From an uncultured Alistipes sp. (GTDB taxonomy: Bacteria > Bacteroidota > Bacteroidia > Bacteroidales > UBA932): 64,000 nt of DNA. Below are positions 18,122 through 27,267 of this stretch, piece by piece. Under the pieces are notes generated by a model. That model made no database searches. It was not told the DNA's origin and worked only from the letters and a program-made list of their open reading frames with translations. The position numbers and the translations under genes are program-made. Within the stretch, counting starts at the first letter, position 1. Each line of letters starts with the position of its first letter. Where the stretch lies: the NCBI GenBank assembly GCA_902388455.1, contig CABMPD010000002.1, forward strand, positions 222,406 through 286,405, written 5' to 3'.

Positions 18122-20308
18122 ATGAAAACACTTGCCTGTCTGATGCTGTGCTGCGGCCTGATGTCCTGGCCGCTCTGCGGACAACCCCGCTACAAGGACG
18201 CCTCGCTTCCGGTGGAGGAGCGCGTCGAGGACCTACTGGAACGCATGACCCTGGAGGAGAAGATACTCCAGCTCAACCAGTATACGCTGGGAGCTAGCGA
18301 CAACGCGAACAATATCGAGGAGGTGACTGCCCGGATTCAGGCCGGCATCGGCTCCTTGATTTATTACGAGGAGAACCCTGAACTGCGCAACGGAATGCAG
18401 CGGCGGGCGATGGAGCAGACCCGTCTCGGTATCCCGATACTCTTCGGGTACGACGTGATCCACGGTTTCCGCACGGTCTATCCGATATCGCTGGCCCAGG
18501 CCTGTTCCTGGAACACGGATTTGGTCCGGGAGGCCTGTGACATGGCTGCCGCCGAGGCCCGCCGCTCGGGTGTGGACTGGACTTTCTCGCCCATGATAGA
18601 CGTGGCCCGGGACGGCCGCTGGGGCCGGATATCCGAGGGCTACGGCGAGGATCCCTATACCAACGCGGCTTTCTGCGCGGCCTCCGTCGAGGGCTATCAG
18701 GGCTCCGACCTGAGCAGCAGTACCCAGGTGGCTGCCTGCCTGAAACACTATGTCGGCTACGGCGCTTCCGAGGCCGGCCGGGACTATGTCTACACCGAGA
18801 TATCCCGCCAGACCCTCTGGGACACCTACCTGCCGCCGTACGAGGCGGGAGTCCGGGCCGGAGCGGCTACGGTGATGAGTTCGTTCAACGACATCAGCGG
18901 CACTCCGGCGACCTGCAACGCCTACACTCTGAGCGAGGTCCTGAAGGGACAATGGGGTTTCGAAGGGTTCGTGGTCTCGGACTGGGCGGCGGTGCCTCAG
19001 CTGATACCGCAGGGAGCCGCCGCTGACCGCAAGGAGGCGGCCCGTCTTGCCGTGAACGCCGGTCTGGACATGGACATGGTGGGACATTGCTATGACAATT
19101 ATCTGGATTCGCTCGTCCGCGAGGGAGCGGTCTCCGAAGAGCGGATAGACGATGCCGTGCGGCGCGTTCTGATCCTCAAGTTCCGTCTTGGACTCTTCGA
19201 GCGGCCTTATACCGAGGAGGTTCCGGCAGATCAGCGCCTGCTTCTGCCGCAGAACCGGGAGCTGGCGGAGCGTCTGGCCGAGGAGAGCATTGTCCTGCTG
19301 AAAAATGAGGGAGGCCTCCTTCCCCTTCAGGGACAGCGCACGATAGCGGTGCTCGGGCCGATAGTGGATGCGCCGGGAGAGCTTCTGGGCAGCTGGAGCG
19401 GGCACGGACGGGGAGAGGAGGTGTATCCCGTGCGGGATGCCCTGACAGAGGAATTCGGGGGAACGTCGCAGGTGATTTTCCACGCGGGCTGCCCCTTCGA
19501 CGGGGATGACCGGAGCGGCTTCGCCTCCGCCCTTGAGACGGCCCGGGAGGCGGATGTGGTGGTGCTCTTCATGGGCGAGCGGCGCGGATGGAGCGGGGAG
19601 AACGGATCGCGCTCCTCCATTGAACTGCCGGAGATCCAGGAGGAATTTATCGTGGAAATGCAGAAGGCCGGGAAGCCGATGGTGCTGGTGCTGTCGAGCG
19701 GACGGCCTTTGGCGCTGCAGCGGGTGGAGCCTCTTTGCGACGCCATCGTGGAGATGTGGCAGCCGGGTGTGCCGGGGGGACGTCCTGTGGCCGGGGTATT
19801 GTCCGGAAGGGTCAACCCTTCGGGTAAGCTGAGCGTCACTTTCCCGCGCACTACCGGGCAGATACCGGTGTATTACAACCGGCGTCAGAGCTCGCGTCCC
19901 CGGCAGGGACTGTATCAGGACATCCCGTCCACGCCCCTGTATGAGTTCGGACACGGCTTGAGCTATACGTCTTTCGAATATGGGGACCTGAAACTTTCCC
20001 GCGAGTCGGTAACCGGGGGAGAGACCCTGACCGCCGAGATATCCGTGACCAATACCGGAGAGCGGGACGGAGCCGAGACCGTGCACTGGTTCATTTCCGA
20101 CCCCGCATGCCGGATTACCCGTCCGCTCCGCGAGCTGAAGCATTTCGAGAAGCAGGTGATACCTGCGGGAGAGACCCGCGTCTTCCGCTTCGGGATCGAC
20201 CCGGCGCGGGACCTGAGTTTCGTCGACAGTGACGGCAACCGCTTCCTGGAGCCAGGGGATTACTACATCATGGTCAAGGACCGGAAGGTGCGTCTGCAGG
20301 TTTATTGA
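18122..20308 (+). CDS. Beta-glucosidase, glycoside hydrolase family 3 (BglX-like)
   Basis: This exported exo-glycosidase has 728 residues. The signal peptide is MKTLACLMLCCGLMSWPLCG. The GH3 barrel has LLERMTLEEKILQL, FGYDVIHGFRTVYPI, GRWGRISEGYGEDPY, CLKHYVGYGASEAGRDY and GFVVSDWAAV, in which D287 is the expected nucleophile. The alpha/beta sandwich (ESIVLLKNEGGLLPL, VVLFMGERRGWSGENGSRSSI) and a C-terminal fibronectin-III-like domain follow. It likely cleaves beta-glucosides in the periplasm. Its stop codon overlaps the convergent gene by 7 bp. The fucosidase at 4.1 kb is not in the same operon. Confidence 0.93.
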   Translation: MKTLACLMLCCGLMSWPLCGQPRYKDASLPVEERVEDLLERMTLEEKILQLNQYTLGASDNANNIEEVTARIQAGIGSLIYYEENPELRNGMQRRAMEQTRLGIPILFGYDVIHGFRTVYPISLAQACSWNTDLVREACDMAAAEARRSGVDWTFSPMIDVARDGRWGRISEGYGEDPYTNAAFCAASVEGYQGSDLSSSTQVAACLKHYVGYGASEAGRDYVYTEISRQTLWDTYLPPYEAGVRAGAATVMSSFNDISGTPATCNAYTLSEVLKGQWGFEGFVVSDWAAVPQLIPQGAAADRKEAARLAVNAGLDMDMVGHCYDNYLDSLVREGAVSEERIDDAVRRVLILKFRLGLFERPYTEEVPADQRLLLPQNRELAERLAEESIVLLKNEGGLLPLQGQRTIAVLGPIVDAPGELLGSWSGHGRGEEVYPVRDALTEEFGGTSQVIFHAGCPFDGDDRSGFASALETAREADVVVLFMGERRGWSGENGSRSSIELPEIQEEFIVEMQKAGKPMVLVLSSGRPLALQRVEPLCDAIVEMWQPGVPGGRPVAGVLSGRVNPSGKLSVTFPRTTGQIPVYYNRRQSSRPRQGLYQDIPSTPLYEFGHGLSYTSFEYGDLKLSRESVTGGETLTAEISVTNTGERDGAETVHWFISDPACRITRPLRELKHFEKQVIPAGETRVFRFGIDPARDLSFVDSDGNRFLEPGDYYIMVKDRKVRLQVY

Positions 20309-21453
20309 AACTTCCGCAGTATCAGTTTATAATGGGCTTCGTCTGTGTCTGGGGTAACAAGTGATATAGTCCATTCTCCGCTCTGTCCTATGATTCTGCT
20401 CAGACTGCCAGGCTTGCTTTTGTATATGATCCGGTTCTTACGGTCAGCGATAAAGTCAGTGTCATACTTCTTCTTGTCATTCATTCGGCCTATGACGTAA
20501 TCGTCTGACAGGTCCGCTATCATAAGCAGGAAGGCGTGGTCGTCCATCAGCTGCACGAATCTCATGCCGTCATCACCCACTTCCAGAACATCTTCGGGAG
20601 TGATTTTGTCCGGGCCGAAATCGAGGAAGTAATGCTGTTTCAGTTTTCCGTCCTGGCTGTCAAACAGATAGACATCTCCGAAAGGAGGATAGTTGTGCAG
20701 CCAGCCTTCACGGACCTTGTTCAGCTGGCCGGAACTGAAGTGAACATTGGGATTCGGTTCATAGTCGTATCCGATTACAGTTCTGCGGTTTTCCTCTCCG
20801 AAAAGAGTGTCGGTCACGGCGATACGGATGAGGTCAGGGTTCCAGTGTGAGAGATTGACTATGAGGTTCCCGTCTTCCAGAAACTCCATGCAGTCTGCGT
20901 CGTAGGACGTGGGCACCGTGCAGATGTGCCTGAGGTCCTTGCCGTAGTGTATCAGATTGTTTGCGACTGCATCTTCGATCCAGACACTGCCGTCAGGGGC
21001 TGTTGCGAAATCGGATATGCCGAGATATTCCCCTGGACCGCGTCCCATTGCTCCGATCTGCCTGATAAACCGGCCGTTGCCGTCAAAGGCCAGCAGCCGA
21101 TATTCTCTGACGGTCGGATTGTCCAGGACATATATCCTGTCTTCAATCCTGCCTCCGGTCTTGCCGCTTCCGGAATCCTGTGCCGGACCGTCGCTACCCG
21201 TGGCATCGCCTGCAAACTTGACCTTTATGGGATTGGCCGGTATGGTCAGGTCGCCGTCCGCCACGAGCCCGATGACCCTGGTCTCTGTCGCGAGACTGTC
21301 CAGCATGGCATCCGTCAGCTCCCCTCCGTCCTCATATCTGTACAGGTCGATTACCTCAATGCCGCTCCGGCTATTTTGTCCGGTGCATCCGCCGAGCAGT
21401 GCTGTTGCGGCGATGAGCAGTGCGGCGGCTGGTAGTATGTGTCTTTTCATCAT
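20302..21453 (-). CDS. 6-bladed beta-propeller lipoprotein (BF3164-like), function unknown
   Basis: A 383-residue lipoprotein (lipobox ALLGGC, C23). The mature part has propeller-like strands typical of the Bacteroidota 6-bladed propeller family: RIYVLDNPTVREYRLLAFD, GRFIRQIGAMGRGPGEYLGI, FATAPDGSVWIED, DVYLFDSQDGKLKQ. The GRGPGEY motif is a hallmark of the family. The role is unknown; ligand capture at the cell surface is one possibility. The start could be 21453 or 21450. A TACTTTTG box lies at 21482-21489. Confidence 0.85.
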   Translation of the reverse strand: MMKRHILPAAALLIAATALLGGCTGQNSRSGIEVIDLYRYEDGGELTDAMLDSLATETRVIGLVADGDLTIPANPIKVKFAGDATGSDGPAQDSGSGKTGGRIEDRIYVLDNPTVREYRLLAFDGNGRFIRQIGAMGRGPGEYLGISDFATAPDGSVWIEDAVANNLIHYGKDLRHICTVPTSYDADCMEFLEDGNLIVNLSHWNPDLIRIAVTDTLFGEENRRTVIGYDYEPNPNVHFSSGQLNKVREGWLHNYPPFGDVYLFDSQDGKLKQHYFLDFGPDKITPEDVLEVGDDGMRFVQLMDDHAFLLMIADLSDDYVIGRMNDKKKYDTDFIADRKNRIIYKSKPGSLSRIIGQSGEWTISLVTPDTDEAHYKLILRKFQ

Positions 21454-21481
21454 CTCTTATCTCTTCTTGTTGTTTAATATG

Positions 21482-21489
21482 CAAAAGTA
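21482..21489 (-). promoter_or_regulatory. TAnnTTTG -7 promoter box for the propeller lipoprotein
   Basis: The minus strand reads TACTTTTGC, about 30 bp before the ATG. The palindromic tandem array begins about 25 bp further upstream. Confidence 0.6.
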
Positions 21490-21512
21490 GTGATTTTGTG
21501 ACAGTAATGTCA

Positions 21513-22010
21513 CACTCCTTCGGAAGAAGTCACACTATCCTGCCATTTCCCTACTCCTTCGGAAGGAGTCCCGAAGGTGCGCAATCGGCCCGAGGCCTTC
21601 TGTAGCGCCTGTGCCCGCGTTTCCCTTTCCAGCTGCCTCTTTCCACCTTCCGAAGGTGCGTGGTTTCTCCGCGTTTTCTGCTCACCTTCCGAAGGTGTGT
21701 AATCGTCCGTGGCCTTCTGTAGCGCCTGTGCCCGCGTTTTCGTTTCCAGCTGCCTTCTCTCACCTTCCGAAGGTGCGCGGATTTCCCGCATTTTCGCCTC
21801 ACCTTCCGAAAGTGCGCAATCGCCAGGAACCCTCTGTAGCGCCTGTACCCGCGTTTCCGTTTCCATCCGCTTTCTCCCACCTTCCGAAGGTGAGTGATTT
21901 TCCCACGTTTTCAGCTCACCTTCCGAAGGTGCGCAATCGGCCCGGGACCCTCTGTAGCGCCTGTACCCGCGTTTTCGTTTCCAGCTGCCTTCTCTCACCT
22001 TCCGAAGGTG
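21513..22010. repeat. Palindromic tandem array, 117-bp period
   Basis: Seven palindromes CACCTT-CCG-AAGGTG (one with a single change) start at 21644, 21683, 21761, 21800, 21878, 21917 and 21996. Spacing alternates 39 and 78-79 bp, so the unit is 117 bp with two palindromes. Spacers are conserved between units (GCGCAATCG, CTGTAGCGCCTGT, CCCGCGTTT, TTTCCAGCTGCC). The left end has related hairpins ACTCCTT..AAGGAGT at 21514-21568. The array lies between divergent genes. The unit is a multiple of three, so open frames run through it, but none looks like a gene. Confidence 0.85.
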
Positions 22011-22057
22011 CGCACTGGAATGGGATGCCGGATCACCGGCTGTATGTATGATTTTTA

Positions 22058-22091
22058 TACAATTTTCAAAAAATTAGACACTTATCGTATG
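22058..22091 (+). promoter_or_regulatory. Upstream activator-like sequence, copy 1
   Basis: The 26 nt from 22058 (begin ACAATTTTCAAAA, end AGACACTTA) are identical to 54584-54609, and GTATGA follows two bases later in both. The core AATTTT..AAATT is partly palindromic. It lies 101 bp before the GG of a -24/-12 promoter. This position suits an enhancer for an NtrC-type activator. Confidence 0.75.
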
Positions 22092-22157
22092 AATTTTATA
22101 CAATTGAATGTTTTTGAGAATTGTTTAAGTAGCTATGATACAGCGATATACTCGATA

Positions 22158-22173
22158 AGGCATAATTTTTGCA
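22158..22173 (+). promoter_or_regulatory. Sigma-54 (-24/-12) promoter for the FtsX-like permease
   Basis: AGGCATAATTTTTGCA matches TGGCACG-N4-TTGCW with correct GG-N10-GC spacing (GG 22159, GC 22171). Predicted transcription start is near 22184, 28 nt before the gene start. The matching promoter at 54683 gives the same geometry. The overlapping TAATTTTTG could alternatively be read as a TAnnTTTG box. Confidence 0.65.
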
Positions 22174-22211
22174 ACGAATAATTGCAGTAACCTATTTAGT
22201 AACAAGACAAT

Positions 22212-24545
22212 ATGAAATCCTTTCTCCGATTCGTATCCCGCAACAGGCTCTATACGGTGATAGAGGTGGCGGGCATGGCCATCGCCCTGGCGTTCATTAT
22301 CTTCATAGGCACGTACGTGACTCAGGAGCGCAGCTACGACACGTTTGTCGGTGACGATGTCTATGTCGGCTCGGATGCGGAGCTCTTCAGTCTCAGCGGT
22401 ACTGTCAAGGGGGCTGTGGAGGGCCGCTATCCGAATATCGAGGCTGTCTGCAGGACAGTCGGCACCATGTCCGTCGACGGGTGGGACCTGAGTGTGTCGG
22501 TCGGGGACAGGACCATGGTGCAGAATGCTCTCTGCGTGGACTCCAATTTCCTGTCGCTCATCCCGCTTCCTATGGCGGCCGGTGACCGGAAAGGGGCTCT
22601 GGAGGCTGTGGGCTCGGCCATCGTCTCGCAGTCGTTTGCGAACACATATTTTCCCGGGGGTAATGCGGTGGGCAACGGCATCGGCATAACCGCAGGCGGC
22701 GGGAAGACTACGCTGACCATAACGGGAGTGTTCGAGGATATGGAACGGACCGTGCTGCCCGGGTGCGACATGATCTACCGCCTGGACATGCTGGAGAGAC
22801 TCCTGCCCCATCTGACACGCAACGGCAACGGGAATACGGTGACCTTCTACAAAGTCCGGGAAGGTGCTGACGTGAGCTGGCTGGGCCGGGAAATCCTCGG
22901 CATCCTGAAGGGAAGCGACGAGATGTACATCTCGGGTGTCTGCACGGAGTACAATCTTGTGCCATTCAAGAAGATACACTACGGGGCAGGAGCCACATCC
23001 CACTCCTTTTTCGAAAATATCGTCAACCGGGACATGCTGCGGCTGGTCACTGCCGCCGGAGTGCTGCTGCTGGTATTCGCCCTGCTCAACTACATCTCGC
23101 TGACCACCGCCCAGGTGGGGTTCAGGGTGAAGGAGATGGCGACGCGCAGGCTGATAGGCTCCTCCCGCGGGGGCGTTATCCTCCGCTACATAGGGGAGTC
23201 CTTTATCGTGACGGCCGTATCGTTCGTCCTCGGATTTATCCTGGCTGAGGCCGCCGCTCCTATGTTCAGTGCCCTTATCGGGAAAAATTACAGCCCGCTG
23301 TCGTCCCTGACCTGGGGCACCGCCGCTCTATGGGCCGGAATCATCGTGCTGCTGTCCGTCATAGCCGGTATCGTCCCGGCCCTGATGGTTTCCCGCTACA
23401 GGCCGATAGACATTGTCAGGGGCGAGTTCACACGAGCCAGCAGGATGGTGCTCGGAAGGGTCTTCCTTGTTGTCCAGAATACAGCAGCCATCGGGGCCGT
23501 CGCAATAGCCATTGCCATGTTCCTGCAGCTGCGCCACATGGTGGAGAGGCCTATGGGATATACCAGGGATTCCTTAGTGGATGTGACCGTCTCCAACACT
23601 CAGGACCCGGGCGATTTTCTCAAGGACCGGCTCAAATCCCTGCCGTGCGTGGCGGATGCCGGATGGGTGCAGGGCTGTCCGGCCGGGAGCCGGAGGGCTT
23701 ACTGGGGAGTGCAGATTGACGGGAACCGCTATAACATAGTGATGTATGGCGGCGATACTACCGCGTTGCGTCTGCTGGGAGTGAAGGTTCTCAGTCAGAA
23801 CTCCGACCCTCTGCCGAATACCAGCTATTTTACCCGCAGGGCCGCCGCTGCTTTAGGATATGGTCTGGACATGACGCAGTTCGAGTTTGACAACGGGGCA
23901 ATAAGGGTCTGCGGCATCATCGACGACCTCTTGCTGGGTAATGCCAATTCCGCCGGCAATGACCTGCTGATCTGGACGGTACAGCCTGCTCAGTCTGAAT
24001 ACATCGGGAATCTCATGTCCCTGGTGGTCAAGGTCAACGGCGACCCGGCCGACGCGGTGCGTGCTATACAGGAGCTGTACGCTGAGGAGAAGCCTGAGCT
24101 GGATGTCACGGTGAGGACCTACGAGGATATCTACCGCAGGGCCTATGCTTCGGAGGACCGCAGCCTCAGGCTCACCGGCCTTTTCGCCCTGCTGACCATT
24201 GTCCTGATGGTCATGGCCATGGTCGCCATGAGCACCTACTACGCCCGTCAGAGGGCCAGGAGCACCGCCATCCGCAAGATTATGGGCTGTCCCCGGCTGG
24301 AAATCTACACCCATACCCTCGCCAGCTTCCTGTCGGCCTCGCTGATTGCCGCAGTCATTGCCATACCTGTGATTTACACCTATACCGGACGCTGGCTGCA
24401 GACCTACTCCTACCGCATCGACAACCACTGGTGGATGTACCTGCTGGCCCTGCTCATCGTGGGTGTGGTCGCAACCCTCTCCATCTCATACAGGGCAGTG
24501 CAGCTGATGAACACCAATCCGGCGCTGGCTTTGAGAAAGGACTGA
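22212..24545 (+). CDS. FtsX/MacB-type ABC transporter permease
   Basis: A 777-residue inner-membrane permease with two FtsX modules. TM1 is at the N-terminus (YTVIEVAGMAIALAFIIFIGTYV), followed by a MacB-like periplasmic domain (residues about 45-275). TMs 2-4 follow at about 280-395 with the coupling signature FRVKEMATRRLIGSSR. The second module repeats this (VVQNTAAIGAVAIAIAMF..., then TMs near 660-770 with RSTAIRKIMG). No ATPase gene is adjacent, as is common for these orphan permeases in Bacteroidota. It likely moves a substrate or signal across the envelope with an ATPase encoded elsewhere. It sits behind the sigma-54-like promoter and activator site. Confidence 0.9.
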   Translation: MKSFLRFVSRNRLYTVIEVAGMAIALAFIIFIGTYVTQERSYDTFVGDDVYVGSDAELFSLSGTVKGAVEGRYPNIEAVCRTVGTMSVDGWDLSVSVGDRTMVQNALCVDSNFLSLIPLPMAAGDRKGALEAVGSAIVSQSFANTYFPGGNAVGNGIGITAGGGKTTLTITGVFEDMERTVLPGCDMIYRLDMLERLLPHLTRNGNGNTVTFYKVREGADVSWLGREILGILKGSDEMYISGVCTEYNLVPFKKIHYGAGATSHSFFENIVNRDMLRLVTAAGVLLLVFALLNYISLTTAQVGFRVKEMATRRLIGSSRGGVILRYIGESFIVTAVSFVLGFILAEAAAPMFSALIGKNYSPLSSLTWGTAALWAGIIVLLSVIAGIVPALMVSRYRPIDIVRGEFTRASRMVLGRVFLVVQNTAAIGAVAIAIAMFLQLRHMVERPMGYTRDSLVDVTVSNTQDPGDFLKDRLKSLPCVADAGWVQGCPAGSRRAYWGVQIDGNRYNIVMYGGDTTALRLLGVKVLSQNSDPLPNTSYFTRRAAAALGYGLDMTQFEFDNGAIRVCGIIDDLLLGNANSAGNDLLIWTVQPAQSEYIGNLMSLVVKVNGDPADAVRAIQELYAEEKPELDVTVRTYEDIYRRAYASEDRSLRLTGLFALLTIVLMVMAMVAMSTYYARQRARSTAIRKIMGCPRLEIYTHTLASFLSASLIAAVIAIPVIYTYTGRWLQTYSYRIDNHWWMYLLALLIVGVVATLSISYRAVQLMNTNPALALRKD

Positions 24546-24605
24546 GCGGACGGAGTGTGGATGTATCTATTTGTCATAAAAGGCTCAAACATGCACGATT
24601 CTTCT

Positions 24606-24613
24606 TATCTTTG
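24606..24613 (+). promoter_or_regulatory. TAnnTTTG -7 promoter box for rnr
   Basis: TATCTTTGC lies 24 bp before the RNase R start codon. Confidence 0.65.
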
Positions 24614-24636
24614 CCTCTGATAACAGAATAGAGTAT

Positions 24637-26973
24637 ATGACAAGAAAGAAAAGACCCTCTTCCCGTCCGCGTGGAAAGCACGGGAAGAATCAGACGCCTG
24701 ACCAGAAGGCAATGCAGAAGGAGCTGAATCTCAAGAGGAAGGAGCGTTCGGGCGGAAAGAAGAAATCCAAAGGAAAGAAGGAGCATTTCAACAAGGAGGA
24801 GCTGACCGGTACGGTGAGCATGACCCGCGAGGGCTACGGCTTCGTGGAGGTGCCGGACAGGGACAATGATGTGTTCGTGCCTCAGCACAAGATGCGCGGG
24901 GCTCTCAACGGCGATATAGTCAAGGTGCTGACGACCAAGGCCAAGGGTGTCGGTGCAGACGGCAAGCCCAAGCGTATCGAGGGCGAGATAATCACAGTGC
25001 TCGAGCGCTCTTCCAAGCCTCATATCGGGGTGCTGCAGATATCCCGCGGCGAGGCCTGGCTGATCATGGAGAGCCGCAATATGCCATACGATATAGGCAT
25101 ACCTCTCAAGGAGATAGACCGCTGGTTCGGAAAAGGCGGAATACTCGACAGCATACACAATGCCGTTTCCGGTGCTGATGAGGAAATGCCGCAGGAAGTT
25201 GTCGGAACAGGCGGTAATGCGGGGACGGGAAGTACGGAGTCAGGCGGCAGGAAAGTCCCTCAGCGGACCTGGAAGCCCGGCGAGGTGTCGGGCCTGAAGG
25301 CCGCTGTCATCGTGACCGACTGGCCGAGGAAGGCTCCGGCCCCGACAGGCCGCATCATAGACGTGCTGGGCGAGCCGGGTGCCAACGACACCGAGATGCA
25401 CGCCATCCTGGCCGAGTACGGCCTGCCGTACCGCTTCGAGCCCGAGGTGGAAGCCGCAGCCGAGGCCGTGCCTGACAAGATAACCCCCAAGGACATTGCC
25501 GAGCGCAGGGACTTCCGCAAGGTGACCACATTCACTATTGACCCTGCCGACGCAAAGGACTTTGACGACGCCCTCTCGTACCGCGAGCTCGAGGACGGCA
25601 ACATAGAGGTAGGAGTGCATATCGCCGATGTGACCCACTATGTGACCCCCGGATCCATCATTGACAAGTGCGCCTACGAACGCGGTACCTCGGTCTACTT
25701 AGTGGACCGCACAGTGCCCATGCTCCCCGAGAAGCTCTCGAACAACCTGTGCTCCTTGAGACCGGGCGAGGAAAAGCTCTGCTTCTCAGCAGTATTTGAC
25801 ATCACACCTACAGGAGTGGTCAAGAAGAGCTGGTTCGGCCGCACCGTCATCAAGTCAGACTACCGCTTCAACTACGACGAGGCCCAGGCCGTCATCGAGA
25901 CCGGCAATGGCCCGCTCGCCAAGGAGATCACTGCCCTGCACAAGATAGCCTCTGCCCTGAGGAAGAAACGCTTCGCCGCCGGAGCCATTGCCTTCGAGCG
26001 TCCCGAGATGAAGGTCGAGGTCGACGAGACCGGCAAGCCGGTAAGGGTATACGAGAAGATATCCAAGGAGGCCAACTGGCTCATCGAGGAGTTCATGCTG
26101 CTGGCCAACCGCTCCGTGGCCGAGTACGTGGGCAAGGTGCCCAAGAGCAAGAATGCCAAGACTTTCGTATACCGTGTCCACGAGGATCCCAACGAGGAGA
26201 AGCTCGGAGTGCTCCGCAAGTTCGTCCGCCTCTTCGGTTACGACTTCCAGATGGAGCCCGGGGCAAAGGAGGACGGTCAGAAAGAAGACACCGCCAAGTT
26301 CCCCGATGGAGTCAAGGTCAAGGAGATCAAGGGCAAGAATGTGGCCCAGCGCATCAACAACCTCCTGGGCACCGTCAAGGGCCGTCCCGAGGAGGAGGCC
26401 GTGGTGATGATGGCCCTGCGCTCCATGGCCCGGGCTCATTACACCACCGATAACGTCGGCCATTATGGCCTGGCCTTCAAGTATTATACGCACTTCACCT
26501 CACCCATCAGACGATATCCCGACATGATGGTACACCGCCTGCTGGCCATGTATCTGGCCGGAGTCGAATCCCAGAACAAGGAATACTACGAGACCTGCTG
26601 CCAGTACGCTTCCCAGCGCGAGCAGATAGCTACCGAGGCCGAGCGTTCCAGCATCAAGTACAAGCTTTGCGAGTATATGCAGGACAAGGTCGGCCAGATA
26701 TTCCCCGGCACCGTTTCGGGCCTGACCGAGTGGGGTCTCTACGTGGAGACCGAGCCGGACAAGGTGGAGGGCATGGTGCCCGTCAGGGACATCCCCGGCG
26801 ACTTCTACCAGTTCGACGAGGAGACCTACTCCATCGTGGGCCGTTCCCGCGGTCGCCGCTTCACCATGGGCGACAAGGTCTGGATCAGGGTGGTCCGCGC
26901 TTCCCTTGAACAGAAGATCATCGATTATGAATTAGTTGACGGAGAAGACCTGAAAAGTAAGAAAGAGCTGTGA
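24637..26973 (+). CDS. rnr: Ribonuclease R
   Basis: This processive 3'-5' exoribonuclease of 778 residues degrades structured RNA. A Lys/Arg-rich N-terminal tail (MTRKKRPSSRPRGKHGK...) precedes the cold-shock domains (TREGYGFVEVPDRDNDVFVP). A Gly/Ser-rich insertion near residues 185-205 (VVGTGGNAGTGSTESGG) is probably a disordered linker. The RNB catalytic domain has the Mg-binding motif DPADAKDFDDA (residues 302-312) and HFTSPIRRYPDMMVHRLL. A C-terminal S1 domain (VSGLTEWGLYVETEPDKVEGMVPV) ends the protein. The start is set by spacing to the TATCTTTGC box. Confidence 0.95.
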   Translation: MTRKKRPSSRPRGKHGKNQTPDQKAMQKELNLKRKERSGGKKKSKGKKEHFNKEELTGTVSMTREGYGFVEVPDRDNDVFVPQHKMRGALNGDIVKVLTTKAKGVGADGKPKRIEGEIITVLERSSKPHIGVLQISRGEAWLIMESRNMPYDIGIPLKEIDRWFGKGGILDSIHNAVSGADEEMPQEVVGTGGNAGTGSTESGGRKVPQRTWKPGEVSGLKAAVIVTDWPRKAPAPTGRIIDVLGEPGANDTEMHAILAEYGLPYRFEPEVEAAAEAVPDKITPKDIAERRDFRKVTTFTIDPADAKDFDDALSYRELEDGNIEVGVHIADVTHYVTPGSIIDKCAYERGTSVYLVDRTVPMLPEKLSNNLCSLRPGEEKLCFSAVFDITPTGVVKKSWFGRTVIKSDYRFNYDEAQAVIETGNGPLAKEITALHKIASALRKKRFAAGAIAFERPEMKVEVDETGKPVRVYEKISKEANWLIEEFMLLANRSVAEYVGKVPKSKNAKTFVYRVHEDPNEEKLGVLRKFVRLFGYDFQMEPGAKEDGQKEDTAKFPDGVKVKEIKGKNVAQRINNLLGTVKGRPEEEAVVMMALRSMARAHYTTDNVGHYGLAFKYYTHFTSPIRRYPDMMVHRLLAMYLAGVESQNKEYYETCCQYASQREQIATEAERSSIKYKLCEYMQDKVGQIFPGTVSGLTEWGLYVETEPDKVEGMVPVRDIPGDFYQFDEETYSIVGRSRGRRFTMGDKVWIRVVRASLEQKIIDYELVDGEDLKSKKEL

Positions 26974-27074
26974 GACAAAGGCAGTGCGATGGAAGTGCAT
27001 ACCGGCGTCAATATTCCTGGCAACGGGCACGGTTGAAAATCACAATTAATTGAACGTAAGGATGTTGTGCTTTG

Positions 27075-27119
27075 AAAAGGTGCCATGTCGCCGTTTCAGA
27101 ATGGAACACGACACCTTCT
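27075..27119. repeat. REP-like hairpin, RAYT-flanking family, copy 3
   Basis: AAAAGGTG ... CACCTTC arms with the inner words GTCGCCGTTTCA and CACGACAC show the same layout as the two copies around the RAYT gene, though the inner stem is less perfect. It sits about 100 bp after the rnr stop codon, where it could act as a weak terminator. Confidence 0.75.
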
Positions 27120-27208
27120 CTAAACACAAAGTGACTGTTTTATTGATAGTTGCAATTTAGACCCTTGCCCGCTTGTGTGTTTTGCGGAAACTGTAGCGGT
27201 ATTTTAGC

Positions 27209-27216
27209 TACATTTG
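27209..27216 (+). promoter_or_regulatory. TAnnTTTG -7 promoter box for the EamA transporter
   Basis: TACATTTGC overlaps the TTG at 27214 and sits only 6 bp before the ATG at 27223. The ATG at 27268 is therefore the more likely start. Confidence 0.65.
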
Positions 27217-27267
27217 CGCCTTATGGAATCACTTCGTGTTGCTGTTGATAAGAGGAAAGTCAGCGGA

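Noticed and set aside
21611-22051. Open frame of 146 codons through the 117-bp palindrome array
   Set aside because: Same reason: period divisible by three, repetitive low-information peptide, no start signals.
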